Source: Enterovirga aerilata (GTDB lineage: Bacteria > Pseudomonadota > Alphaproteobacteria > Rhizobiales > Beijerinckiaceae). Taken from it: DNA of 64,000 nt. Shown here piece after piece: positions 27,099 through 34,735 of the stretch. The notes beneath the pieces are model-generated. The model ran no database searches. It was not told the DNA's origin and saw only the letters and a program-made list of their open reading frames with translations. The stretch covers positions 868,001 through 932,000 of the forward strand of contig NZ_JABEPP010000002.1 in NCBI RefSeq assembly GCF_013044135.1, read 5' to 3'. Both the position numbers and the translations under genes were made by a program. The first letter of the stretch is position 1, and every line of letters begins with the position of its first letter.

Positions 27099-27737
27099 TC
27101 AGGGGATGATCTCGACGAGCGGGATCGACGGGATCGCGCCCGCCGCGAAGGCGGAGAGGTCGAATTCGAGCTCGTCGGCGTCGAAGCGAACGGGCACGTC
27201 GAAGGCGAAGCCCGCCGTGACCGGCGCGCCCGCGGCGGGCGGCGCCGCGAAGGTCACGAGCCCGGTCGTCGCGTCGCAGGCGACCCCGGCGCCGAGCGCC
27301 AGCTCGGACCCGGCGACCGCGATCCGCACGCTCCCCGCGACGGGCTTTCTGATCGCGCGCTCGTATGGAGAGAAGCCCGAGCCATATCGTTTGACGAGCT
27401 GGAATATCGCTCTCGTGCCGTCGCCGGTCCCGATCCGCACGTCCGTCGGGCTCGGCACGCCCGAAGGCGCGCAGGACTTGCAATCGACCCGGTCATGGAA
27501 GCGGAAGCCGTGGAGCCGCCCGCGCCTCTCCTCGAAGAAGGCGAGAACGGCGTGGAGCGCATCGACCGTCCGGACGCCGAGCCCGGCATCGTAGCGGCGG
27601 CGCGAATCCGCCCAGCGCCCGTTCCGGTGCTCGCGGCCCGAGGCGAGCGTCACGATCTCCGTCCGGCGCACCGGCCCACCGCGCGAGCCGAGAGCGACGT
27701 CGAGCGGAAAGCGGACCTCATGGAAGTCGGCAGGCAT
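27099..27737 (-). CDS. GTA g12 distal tail protein (DUF2460)
   Basis: 212 residues. It begins MPADFHEVRFPLDVALGSRG and contains GREHRNGRWADSRRRYDAGL and FFEERRGRLHGFRFHDRVD, the conserved blocks of the DUF2460 family, and ends SIPLVEIIP. It forms the distal tail ring between the tube and hub in the R. capsulatus particle. The next gene (g13) starts 10 bases after its stop. Confidence 0.93.
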   Translation of the reverse strand: MPADFHEVRFPLDVALGSRGGPVRRTEIVTLASGREHRNGRWADSRRRYDAGLGVRTVDALHAVLAFFEERRGRLHGFRFHDRVDCKSCAPSGVPSPTDVRIGTGDGTRAIFQLVKRYGSGFSPYERAIRKPVAGSVRIAVAGSELALGAGVACDATTGLVTFAAPPAAGAPVTAGFAFDVPVRFDADELEFDLSAFAAGAIPSIPLVEIIP

Positions 27738-27744
27738 GCGGCCC

Positions 27745-28347
27745 TCACGATGCCCGGCGGCCGCGCGCGACGGCCCGGGCGAGCGCCGCCGAGACCTGGG
27801 CCTCGGAGCGGCGGAAGCTGTCGATATCGGGCGTGGCGATGTTCACGGTCACGCTCGCGGCCGCCGCCGGGCCCGCGCGCACGCCGAGCCTGCCGTCCGG
27901 GCCGCGCGCGAGCGGCATCACGGCCTCCGCGCCCGCCTCGCCCATGAGGCCGAGCCCGCGGCCGAGCGGAAAATAGCTCGGGGAGGCGACGACGCCGCCC
28001 GACGCGAAGGGGACGACCAAGCCGCCGGATAGCGCACCGCCCCTGGCGAAGGGGAACAGGTTCCCGCCGAAGCTGAAGGAGGATGCCGCCTCGGTCAGAG
28101 CGCGGGCGGCGCCCTGCAGCGCTCCCGTCAGCGTCGTCTGCAGCGTCGAGACGGCGCTCCGGCCGAGGGCGCCGGCGAGCTTCGCGCCGATGCCGTCGAG
28201 CACGCTCCCGAGCTGCTTGCCGCTCGTGGCGCCGGCCGAAAGCGCGCCGGCGAGCGACTGCCCGAAGCTCCGGGAGAGGCGGTCCAGTGTCTCGAGCTGG
28301 CGTGCATTGCCCGCGAGCATAGTCTCGGTGTCGTCTAACATAGCCAC
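27745..28347 (-). CDS. GTA g11 tail tape measure protein
   Basis: 200 residues, very short for a tape measure and typical for GTAs, whose tails are short. The N-terminal half is Ala-rich and helical (LDRLSRSFGQSLAGALSAG); the Gly-rich part FARGGALSGGLVVPFASGG and GLMGEAGAEAVMPLARGPDG is the usual C-terminal signature. The gene ends 8 bases before g12. Confidence 0.88.
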   Translation of the reverse strand: MAMLDDTETMLAGNARQLETLDRLSRSFGQSLAGALSAGATSGKQLGSVLDGIGAKLAGALGRSAVSTLQTTLTGALQGAARALTEAASSFSFGGNLFPFARGGALSGGLVVPFASGGVVASPSYFPLGRGLGLMGEAGAEAVMPLARGPDGRLGVRAGPAAAASVTVNIATPDIDSFRRSEAQVSAALARAVARGRRAS

Positions 28348-28359
28348 GACAATTCTTCC

Positions 28360-28551
28360 TCACCTGTCGGGAAACATCCTCATCAATACGTCGAGGCCCG
28401 GTCGCTCGAGCGCGGTCCGTGCCGGCGGAGCGAGCGCCAGGGCCAGCTCGCGCGGCGTCGCCCGCCAGAGCGCGTCGGGACTCCACCGCAGGCGGGAAAG
28501 CGCGAGATGGAGCACCTCGTCCCAGGGAAAGGGCTCCGCCGCGCCGCTCAG
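28360..28551 (-). CDS. GTA g10.1 tail assembly chaperone, probable CTG start
   Basis: 63 residues containing the compact signature FPWDEVLHLALSRLRWSPD, LWRATPRELALAL and a C-terminus of RMFPDR, matching small GTA tail chaperones encoded just before the tape measure gene. No ATG, GTG or TTG lies in frame between the last upstream stop and the conserved FPWDE. A CTG at 28551 overlaps the stop codon of the upstream gene as CTGA, in the same way that other genes here overlap as ATGA, so it is the likely start. A later GTG would remove conserved residues. Confidence 0.75.
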   Translation of the reverse strand: MSGAAEPFPWDEVLHLALSRLRWSPDALWRATPRELALALAPPARTALERPGLDVLMRMFPDR

Positions 28552-28886
28552 TCCGCCTGCGGCTCCCGAGGGTTTTCGCCGCCCTCCCCGAAGGTCGCGG
28601 CGAGGAGTTCGGCCACGGCGCTCGCCACCTCCGGCAGGCAGGCGGCAGGCCAGGCGCGGATGGATTCATCCGCGATCTCGTGCCCGCCGCCGCGCAGGCC
28701 CGCGCCCAGAAGCTTGGCCAGGTCCTCGGCCGAGAGCCGGCCCGAGCCGAGACGCGCTCCCAGCGCCGCAAGATCCGCGACCGCGAAAGCGTCCTCGAGC
28801 TCGGCAAGGGCGCCGAGCGTCAGGCACAGCGTGTAACGCTCGCCGCCGAGCGTTGCGGCGACCTCGCCGCGTCTCCGGTTGGCCAT
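28548..28886 (-). CDS. GTA g10 family protein (tail chaperone region)
   Basis: 112 residues from the ATG at 28886. It begins MANRRRGEVAATLGGERYTL and continues LGALAELEDAFAV, the pattern of the GTA g10 family that lies between the tube gene and the tape measure. Its role is probably in tail assembly. It starts 1 base after the stop of the tail tube gene, and its stop overlaps the proposed CTG start of g10.1. A longer open frame upstream overlaps the tail tube gene and is rejected. Confidence 0.85.
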   Translation of the reverse strand: MANRRRGEVAATLGGERYTLCLTLGALAELEDAFAVADLAALGARLGSGRLSAEDLAKLLGAGLRGGGHEIADESIRAWPAACLPEVASAVAELLAATFGEGGENPREPQAD

Positions 28887-28887
28887 G

Positions 28888-29298
28888 TCAGAGCGCCGTG
28901 AAGACGAGCGGGCCGGCGGATTCCAGCGCCATGTCGAAGGTGACCTCGCCGGCATGGTCGCCGCGGTATTCGAGGCCGGTGATCTGGAACGGCCCCTCGA
29001 CGGTGCCGAAATCGGGCAGGATCACCTGGAGCGTCGGGATCGCGCCGTCGAAGAAGAGCGCGCGCATGCGGGCGTCGGAGGCCGCGTCGCGGAACACGCC
29101 CGCTCCCGCGATCGAGGCCCGGCGCATGCCCGCGCCGGCCAGGAGCTCGCGCCAGCGCCCGGCCGAGTCGGCGTTCGTGACGTCGACCGCCTCCGCGTTG
29201 AAGGCGAGCTGCCGGGTCCTGAGCCCCGCGACCGTGGTGAAGCCGCCCGCCCCGTCCTCGAGCTTGATCAGCAGGTCCTTGCCCTTCTGTGCGGCCAT
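28888..29298 (-). CDS. GTA g9 major tail tube protein (TP901-1 type)
   Basis: 136 residues. It begins MAAQKGKDLLIKLEDGAGG with AFNAEAVDVTNADSAGRWRE and GVFRDAASDARMR, the conserved blocks of the TP901-1 major tail protein family used by GTAs. It forms the stacked rings of the tail tube. It precedes g10 with a 1-base gap and follows g8 after 40 bases. Confidence 0.93.
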   Translation of the reverse strand: MAAQKGKDLLIKLEDGAGGFTTVAGLRTRQLAFNAEAVDVTNADSAGRWRELLAGAGMRRASIAGAGVFRDAASDARMRALFFDGAIPTLQVILPDFGTVEGPFQITGLEYRGDHAGEVTFDMALESAGPLVFTAL

Positions 29299-29338
29299 CT
29301 GTTCGTCCTTTAGCGAGAGGGTTCGGGGTGCGGCTCCG

Positions 29339-29749
29339 TCAGGTCACCTCGGTCACGGCCCTGAGCCGGAGGACGGCACGCGCCAGGTTCGTCCGCTCCT
29401 CGCGGCCGATCTCGATCGCCGTCACGCGAAGCGCGACGAGGCGGTGCCCGGTCAGGGCGAGGCTCGCGTCGTCGAGGAGCTCGGCCATCCGTTCGGCCGC
29501 CGCCAGCGCCGAGGCGGTGCTGCCGGGTCTCGCCCAGATCCGGATGGCGAGATCCTGCTCGTGCCCGCGCTCGGCCGAGCTCGACGCGTCGCGCGCCTCG
29601 GCCTCGCCGAAGACCGCATAGACCGGCTCGGCACCGGGCGGCGGCTCGTCGTGGATGGCCCCGGTGCCGCCCAGAAGCGCGGCGAGCGGGGCGTCGGCCC
29701 CGCAGCGCGCGAGGATCGCGGAGCGGAGAGGCAGGATCGGCGAGCTCAC
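29339..29749 (-). CDS. GTA g8 tail terminator (DUF3168)
   Basis: 136 residues from a GTG start at 29749 that overlaps the g7 stop as GTGA. It begins with SSPILPLRSAILARC and contains AAFGEAEARD-like text in VYAVFGEAEARDASS and RIWARPGSTASALAAAERM, as in the DUF3168 family. In the R. capsulatus particle this protein caps the tail tube at the head side. A longer open frame upstream is the shadow of g7 and is not part of this gene. Confidence 0.85.
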   Translation of the reverse strand: MSSPILPLRSAILARCGADAPLAALLGGTGAIHDEPPPGAEPVYAVFGEAEARDASSSAERGHEQDLAIRIWARPGSTASALAAAERMAELLDDASLALTGHRLVALRVTAIEIGREERTNLARAVLRLRAVTEVT

Positions 29750-30081
29750 GGGCGGATCTCCTCCACGAGGCAGACCAGCTCGCGCCGGCTTCCGTCCGGA
29801 TCGGCAGCGCTGCGGATGCGGAACCGCCGGGGCCCGAGCAGGAGCCGCATCCGCTCGCTCACGCCCTCGCGGTGCCGCAGCGTGACCCGGTGCGTGATCG
29901 CGGCCTCGGCCCTGTCGGCGCGGCTGCGCTCGCTGGCCGAGAGATGCTCGATGGCGCCCCAGACGAGCGGCCCCGGCTGCCAGGTCCGGATCACACCGCC
30001 GAACCCGTCCGGCGTCTCCAGCGGCAGCTCCAGCGTGAAGCGCCGGTCGCGCGACCCGATCGGCTTGCGGGCGGGCGCCAT
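29746..30081 (-). CDS. GTA g7 head closure / stopper protein
   Basis: 111 residues from the ATG at 30081, which shares its A with the g6 stop (TGATG). It shows RRFTLELPLETPDGFGGV and WGAIEHLSASERSRADRAEA, then HREGVSERMRL, as in phage head-tail joining proteins of the GTA type. It closes the capsid vertex after packaging. Confidence 0.87.
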   Translation of the reverse strand: MAPARKPIGSRDRRFTLELPLETPDGFGGVIRTWQPGPLVWGAIEHLSASERSRADRAEAAITHRVTLRHREGVSERMRLLLGPRRFRIRSAADPDGSRRELVCLVEEIRP

Positions 30082-30647
30082 CACGCGATCCTCGGCCGGA
30101 GGAAGGGCGCGACGAGCGACAGGATCTCGGCCGGCATGACGCCCTCGCCGTCCTCGTCGCCGCGTCGTTCGAACCAGCGGGCGGCGAGCCGCTGGATCGC
30201 GAGGCGGAGCGGCGCGGGCACGTCCGCAGGAGCGGGTCCGAAGCCGTATGTCGCGTCGATCTCGATGCCGCCGGAAGGAATGCCGGGATCGGGGGCGGCC
30301 GGATCCGCAACGAGGCGCGGCGGCTCGGCATCCGTCTCGAGCCGCCAGAGCGCGGGATCGAGCACGAGCGCCGGCCCGGCTCCCGGGCTCACCCGCACGG
30401 CCGCGACGGCGAGGACCGGTGCGAGCGGCAGCGCCACGACCCGGCCCTCCGGCCACCGGTCGAGCCGCACCCGCCAGGTCTGGGCGATGAAGGCGCGGCG
30501 GGTGGCGCATTCGAGGACCTGCCGCGCCGCCGCGACGAGGCTTGCGACCACCGCATCCTCGTCGTCGCCGTCGAGGCGCAGATAGGCCTTCGCCTCGGCC
30601 AGCGTCACGGGCTCGACGGCCGGGCCGGCGATGGGTATCGGACTCAT
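30081..30647 (-). CDS. GTA g6 head-tail adaptor
   Basis: 188 residues. It begins with PAVEPVTLAEAKAYLRLDGDDED, the signature of the phage gp6-like head-tail connector family, and has ATYGFGPAPADVPAPLRLAIQ in the C-terminal half. It joins the portal to the stopper. Its start codon lies 2 bases from the start codon of a divergent protease gene, so the upstream promoter for the lower GTA genes, if there is one, would lie inside the protease gene. In R. capsulatus this gene directly follows the capsid gene; here two inverted genes intervene. Confidence 0.88.
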   Translation of the reverse strand: MSPIPIAGPAVEPVTLAEAKAYLRLDGDDEDAVVASLVAAARQVLECATRRAFIAQTWRVRLDRWPEGRVVALPLAPVLAVAAVRVSPGAGPALVLDPALWRLETDAEPPRLVADPAAPDPGIPSGGIEIDATYGFGPAPADVPAPLRLAIQRLAARWFERRGDEDGEGVMPAEILSLVAPFLRPRIA

Positions 30648-30649
30648 CC

Positions 30650-31420
30650 ATGTCTCCGAAATTCAGCGATCGGCCGCGCCGGATTCGCCGCTGCGCAGCG
30701 GCGGCCGCGCTTCTCCTGACCGGGCTTCAGCCCGCTTCGGCCGTGGTGGGCGGCAGCGAGAATTCAGGCCCGCTCGCCCGGTCCTCGGTGATGGTCCTGA
30801 ACTCGCGCGGCGGCGTCTGCTCGGGCGTGGTGGTCGCCCGCGACGTGGTGCTGACGGCCGCCCACTGCGTCGCGGGCCAGGGCGAGTTCCGGGTCCATTG
30901 GCGCGGCGAGGACGGGCAGCCGGTCCTCGTCGAGCCTGCTTCGCGGGCCCTGCATCCGCTCTATGTGTCCGGCGCGGTCGCCGAGCGCCGGCGCTCGATC
31001 GACCTCGCGCTGCTCCGCATGCCGGGCGACCTGCCCGGCCGTTTCGGCCCGGTCGCGCTCGCGGGCGGCGCGCCGGCGAAGGGCGAGCCGGTCACGCTCG
31101 GCGGCTACGGCGTCGCCCGGGAAGGCGATGCCCGTTCGACCGGTACCTTCCGCACGGCCGGGCTTGCGGTCGTGGAACCCTATGGCCGCAGCACGATCCT
31201 GCTCTGGGCCTCGGCGGGACGCGGGACGGGCGCATGCGAAGGCGATTCCGGCGGCCCGATCGCGAACGCGTCCGGCTCGGTCGCGGCGGTCACGAGCTGG
31301 GCGGCGGGCGAGCGGAAGGGCGGCTGCGGCACGATGAGCCAGGGCGTCCTCCTCGGGCCGCAGCGCGGCTGGATCGACCGCACGCTGACGGCCTGGGGAC
31401 GCGCGGCCGAGTGGCGCTAG
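30650..31420 (+). CDS. Secreted trypsin-like serine protease 1, inserted in the GTA cluster
   Basis: 256 residues from the ATG at 30650. A signal peptide with a basic N-terminus and hydrophobic core ends near ASA at residue 31; VVGG at 32 to 35 recalls the mature N-terminus of trypsins. The triad is complete: His72 in TAAHC, Asp118 in SIDLALLRM, Ser200 in CEGDSGGPI. Paired cysteines suggest disulfides. The gene is opposite in direction to all GTA genes and lies between the capsid and adaptor genes. Its start is 2 bases from the divergent adaptor start. The target is unknown. Confidence 0.88.
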   Translation: MSPKFSDRPRRIRRCAAAAALLLTGLQPASAVVGGSENSGPLARSSVMVLNSRGGVCSGVVVARDVVLTAAHCVAGQGEFRVHWRGEDGQPVLVEPASRALHPLYVSGAVAERRRSIDLALLRMPGDLPGRFGPVALAGGAPAKGEPVTLGGYGVAREGDARSTGTFRTAGLAVVEPYGRSTILLWASAGRGTGACEGDSGGPIANASGSVAAVTSWAAGERKGGCGTMSQGVLLGPQRGWIDRTLTAWGRAAEWR

Positions 31421-31466
31421 GGTCCGTCACTTGTCGAATCCGGCCGTCAAAGGCACATTGGACCGC

Positions 31467-32318
31467 ATGAAACGCCTCCTTCGCGGCTGTCTCTCCGCCG
31501 TGGCGCTGACGCTCGCGCCCCTCCCCGCGACCGCGGTGACCGGCGGCAAGGTCGTCCAGGATCCGAACGGCATCCGCCGCTCGGTCGTGCTCATCGAGAG
31601 CTCGCAGGGCGAGCTCTGTTCGGGCGCGGTGATCGCGCCGGACCTGATCCTCACGGCCGCGCATTGCGTGCTGCAACGCGCCGCCTACCGGGTCGTCGCG
31701 GTCGACCGGCGCTTCCGCAAGCGCGGCATCCGGGCCGTCGCGGCCGCGCTGCATCCGTCCTTCGTGCCGGGCACCACGCCGCGCACGCAGCCGGGCATCG
31801 ACCTTGCGATCCTCAAGCTCGCCGAACCTCTGGGTCCCGAATTCACGCCGCTGAACCCCGCGCGTTCCCCCGGGCTCGGCGAGGGCGACCTGGTCGATCT
31901 CGCCGGGTTCGGGCTTGCGGCCGAGGCGAAGCGCGGCTCGGCGCGCGTTCTGCGCGCCACCCGGCTCGTCTCGCTCGGGACGCTGCAGGCGGCCAACCGC
32001 GTCGTCGTCGTGGCCGACCAGCGCAGGCTCGCCGAGACGACCGGAGCGGGCGCGTGCCGCGGCGATTCCGGCGGGCCGATCGTCCGCGGCGGTCCCGACG
32101 GCTACCAGCTCCTCGGCATCGTGAGCTGGTCCTCGGGCGCGCTCCATTCCTCGACGCCGACCGCCTGCGGCGGCCTGACGGCCGTCACGCCGGTCTCCGA
32201 GCACGAGGACTGGATCTCCGCCCGGGCGCAGGACCTGCAGCGGCTCAACGGCGAGCAGACCATCGGCTGGTCGGCGCCGCGCGTGCGCAGCAACGCCTAC
32301 GACTGGTCCATGCGCTGA
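31467..32318 (+). CDS. Secreted trypsin-like serine protease 2, inserted in the GTA cluster
   Basis: 283 residues from the ATG at 31467. A signal peptide ends near residue 23 (ATA), followed by VTGG. The triad is complete: His66 in TAAHC, Asp112 in GIDLAILKL, Ser201 in CRGDSGGPI. It is related to the preceding protease but clearly diverged, so the pair is an old duplication or a pair of separate acquisitions. It follows the first protease after 46 bases in the same direction and ends 100 bases before the capsid gene end. It has a C-terminal tail (SNAYDWSMR) of unknown role. Confidence 0.88.
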   Translation: MKRLLRGCLSAVALTLAPLPATAVTGGKVVQDPNGIRRSVVLIESSQGELCSGAVIAPDLILTAAHCVLQRAAYRVVAVDRRFRKRGIRAVAAALHPSFVPGTTPRTQPGIDLAILKLAEPLGPEFTPLNPARSPGLGEGDLVDLAGFGLAAEAKRGSARVLRATRLVSLGTLQAANRVVVVADQRRLAETTGAGACRGDSGGPIVRGGPDGYQLLGIVSWSSGALHSSTPTACGGLTAVTPVSEHEDWISARAQDLQRLNGEQTIGWSAPRVRSNAYDWSMR

Positions 32319-32357
32319 GGCGCCGCCCCGTCATGGTCGGCGACGAGCCGAGCATCG

Positions 32358-32407
32358 GGGCGTCCGGGCGGCCTGCCCGGATCCTCGGGCAAGCCCGAGG
32401 ATGACGG
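32358..32407. repeat. Dispersed palindromic repeat, also a possible bidirectional terminator
   Basis: Two stem-loops lie side by side between the convergent protease 2 and capsid genes. The second is a perfect 10+10 inverted repeat with a 2-base loop at 32381 to 32402 (ATCCTCGGGC, AA, then its complement), followed by GACGG. The first is CCGGGC, GGCCT, GCCCGG near 32364. The ATCCTCGGG..CCGAGGATGACGG form is one I know as a dispersed palindrome in alphaproteobacterial genomes. It could stop transcription from both sides. Confidence 0.6.
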
Positions 32408-32418
32408 GGGGCTCGTCC

Positions 32419-33675
32419 TCAGCTCGCCGCGAACTTCAGGAGCTTGATCGCCGCGTAGTCCTGGACGCCGCCGCCGACCCGCTTGGTCGTGTAGAAGAGC
32501 ACATAGGGCTTGGCGGAATACGGGTCGCGCAGCACGCGGATGCCTGCCCGGTCCACGACCAGGTAGCCGCGGCGGAAGTCGCCGAAGGCGATCGGGAAGG
32601 CGTTGGCCGCGATATCCGGCATGTCCTCCGCCTCGACTACCGGGAAGCCCATGAAGGTCGCGGGCTGGCCCGCGGCTGCGGGCGGCTGCCACATATAGGC
32701 GCCGGTGTCGTCCCGGAACTTCCGCATGGCGCTCTGGGTCTTGCGGTTCATGACGAAGACCGCGTTCTGCCGGTAGCCGGCCTTGAGCGCGTAGATCAGG
32801 TCGATCAGCACGTCGGCGGGGCCCTCGGCCGGGAACGCTCCAGCGGCGCCGGTCGCCACATAGCCGAGATTGCCCCAGCTCCAGCTCGCCTCCGCGACGG
32901 CCGGGGCCGCCACGAAGCCCTTGGGCTTGTTCACCCCGTCGCCGCGGACGAAGGCGAGGCCTTCCTGCTCGGCGAAGACCGTCTCGACCTCGGCCGCGAG
33001 CCAGGCATCGATATCGACCACTGCGTCGTCGAGAAGCGTCTGGGTCGCGGCCGGCATCGCGTAGAGCTCCATGGCCGGGAAGGCGAGCTCGGCGAGGTTC
33101 GGCGAGGCGGTCTGCGGCCGCGATGCCGTCTCGCCCACCCAGCCCGAGGCCGGGCCTGCCGTCGAGAAGGCGCGCTTGTAGAGCCCGGTCGAGATCGTCC
33201 GGACCGACGAGATGGCGCGGATCGGGGAGAGATTCGCGAGCCGCGTCAGCACCTCCTTTTCGACCGTCCCCGGCACGAGATAGCCGCCATCCGGCCCGGA
33301 TCCCGCGGAGAGCGCCTTCTCCTCGAGGCGCTTCAGGCCCGAGGCCTCGCCGGCCCGGACATAGAGATCGAAGGCGGCCTTGTGCTCGGCGAGCCCGGCA
33401 TCGCGCCCGGCTTCGGAGGGCGCCCCGAGCGCGGGCCGGCTCCGCTCGATCTGGACGCGGTCGAGCCGGCGTTTCGCGTCGTCGAGCGCGGCATCGATCC
33501 GGGCGAGCTTCTCCTCCGAGACGACGTCGGCCGAGAGCCGCGTCTCGATCTCGGCGAGCCGCTCGTCATTGGCAGCCCGGAAGGCGTCGAAGGTCCGGGC
33601 GAAGTCGTCGAAGGCCGCGGCGACATCGGAGGATGCGGCGGATTTCGTCTCGGGTGCGGGGGATTGCAGGGTCAT
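32419..33675 (-). CDS. GTA g5 major capsid protein (HK97 fold)
   Basis: 418 residues from the ATG at 33675, which follows AGGAACAG. A coiled N-terminal scaffold-like part (FDDFARTFDAFRAANDERLAE) precedes the capsid core: AGSGPDGGYLVPGTVEKEV, WVGETASRPQTASPNLAEL, FVRGDGVNKPKGF and AFGDFRRGYLVVDR. The prohead protease gene is 7 bases upstream. The open frame running to 33789 lies in the protease gene and is not conserved. Confidence 0.95.
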   Translation of the reverse strand: MTLQSPAPETKSAASSDVAAAFDDFARTFDAFRAANDERLAEIETRLSADVVSEEKLARIDAALDDAKRRLDRVQIERSRPALGAPSEAGRDAGLAEHKAAFDLYVRAGEASGLKRLEEKALSAGSGPDGGYLVPGTVEKEVLTRLANLSPIRAISSVRTISTGLYKRAFSTAGPASGWVGETASRPQTASPNLAELAFPAMELYAMPAATQTLLDDAVVDIDAWLAAEVETVFAEQEGLAFVRGDGVNKPKGFVAAPAVAEASWSWGNLGYVATGAAGAFPAEGPADVLIDLIYALKAGYRQNAVFVMNRKTQSAMRKFRDDTGAYMWQPPAAAGQPATFMGFPVVEAEDMPDIAANAFPIAFGDFRRGYLVVDRAGIRVLRDPYSAKPYVLFYTTKRVGGGVQDYAAIKLLKFAAS

Positions 33676-33682
33676 CTGTTCC

Positions 33683-34294
33683 TCACGGGGTTGCGGGACG
33701 GGACAGCCGCACCGAGGCGCGGCGGATGGCGCGGGCGAGGCCTGGGGATGTGCCCTTCCCGTTGCGGGGAGCGTGGCCCCTCCCGGCAAGGCGGAGGGGA
33801 AAAGGCGGCCCGCCCTTCGGCGCGCCGAGCCTCGCGCCGGGCAGCATGGGGAAGGTGACGATCGAGATCTCCCAGAGGTCGAGCTTCACGAGCCGGCGGA
33901 TGCCGCCCGCGCCCTTGGCGGCCTCGATCACGCGGAACCCGATCGAGAGCCCGTCGAGCGCGCCTTCCCCGATCAGCGCCGCGATCTCGCGGGCGCGGCG
34001 CACCGCGAGATTGAGCCGCCCGCGCACGAGGAGCCCGCGCGCATCCTCGCGGATGGACAGCCAGGTCCCGACCGGCTCGGCCGGATCGTGCTGCCACAGC
34101 ATCCGCACGCCCGCCGCGCCGCGCCGGGCGAGGCTGTCGCGGAAGGCGCCGCGCTCCACCACGTCGCGGCCGAGATCCGCCACGCCGAAGAGGCTCGCAT
34201 AGCCCTCGATGAGCCCATCCTGGCCGACGCTGCGCAGCTCGCGCGGCAGCAGCTTCACCTCCAGGCCGCGGACAAGTTCGCTATTTGTTCTCAA
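33683..34294 (-). CDS. GTA g4 prohead protease (HK97 family), TTG start
   Basis: 203 residues from a TTG at 34294, with GAGGAAAGG about 11 bases before it. The core is GLIEGYASLFGVADLGRDVVERGAF, then IGEGALDGLSIGFRVIEA and LWEISIVTFPML, as expected for the family. The last 40 or so residues (from LRLAGRGHAPRNGKG) are unlike the family and come from a GC-rich repeat-like stretch. It cleaves the capsid protein N-terminus during assembly. The start overlaps the g3.5 gene by 14 bases. Confidence 0.88.
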   Translation of the reverse strand: MRTNSELVRGLEVKLLPRELRSVGQDGLIEGYASLFGVADLGRDVVERGAFRDSLARRGAAGVRMLWQHDPAEPVGTWLSIREDARGLLVRGRLNLAVRRAREIAALIGEGALDGLSIGFRVIEAAKGAGGIRRLVKLDLWEISIVTFPMLPGARLGAPKGGPPFPLRLAGRGHAPRNGKGTSPGLARAIRRASVRLSRPATP

Positions 34295-34735
34295 GACAGC
34301 GCCACCTTTCCTCGTATTCCGAGCGGCCGACGAAGCGGGTGTCCGCCCGCCGCAGATCGGCCTGCAGCGCCCTGATGTCCTCCTCGGTCCGGCGCCACCG
34401 CTCGGCCTGCTCGGCCCGGGGCACGGCCGCGTCGCGCAGGAGGCGGAGCTCGGAGCCGAGCACGCCCATGCCGTTCTTGATCGGCAGATAGGCGAGCCCG
34501 CCGAGCGCCCCGAGGATCGCGACGATCACGCCGACGGAGGTGACGATGGTCTGCCATTGCGTCTTGCCGCCGGCCCGCACCTCCGCCGAAAGGGTCGCGA
34601 TGGCGCTCTCCACCTGCTGGAAGGCGCGGTGGTCGTCTGCTCGAAATGGAGGAACTGCTGGCCGAGCCCGTAGACCCGCTCCTGCAGGGCGGCGAACTGG
34701 ATCGTCGGGTCGGAGCCCTGTCCGTTCGCGCTCAT
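34281..34735 (-). pseudogene. GTA g3.5-like small membrane/coiled protein, frameshifted
   Basis: The gene lies between the portal and protease genes, the place of g3.5 in R. capsulatus. The first 35 codons from the ATG at 34735 (TIQFAALQERVYGLGQQF) continue sensibly only after a change of frame near base 34640: the other frame reads RAFQQVESAIATLSAEV, then a membrane helix (TIVTSVGVIVAILGALGGL) and a charged tail. The span of 455 bases is not a multiple of three. A single lost base, or a sequencing error, explains it; I see no slippery heptamer for a programmed shift. The start overlaps the portal stop as ATGA. Confidence 0.7.

Noticed and set aside
34620-34660. Programmed ribosomal frameshift in g3.5
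   Set aside because: No slippery heptamer or clear downstream structure is visible; a mutation or read error is simpler.
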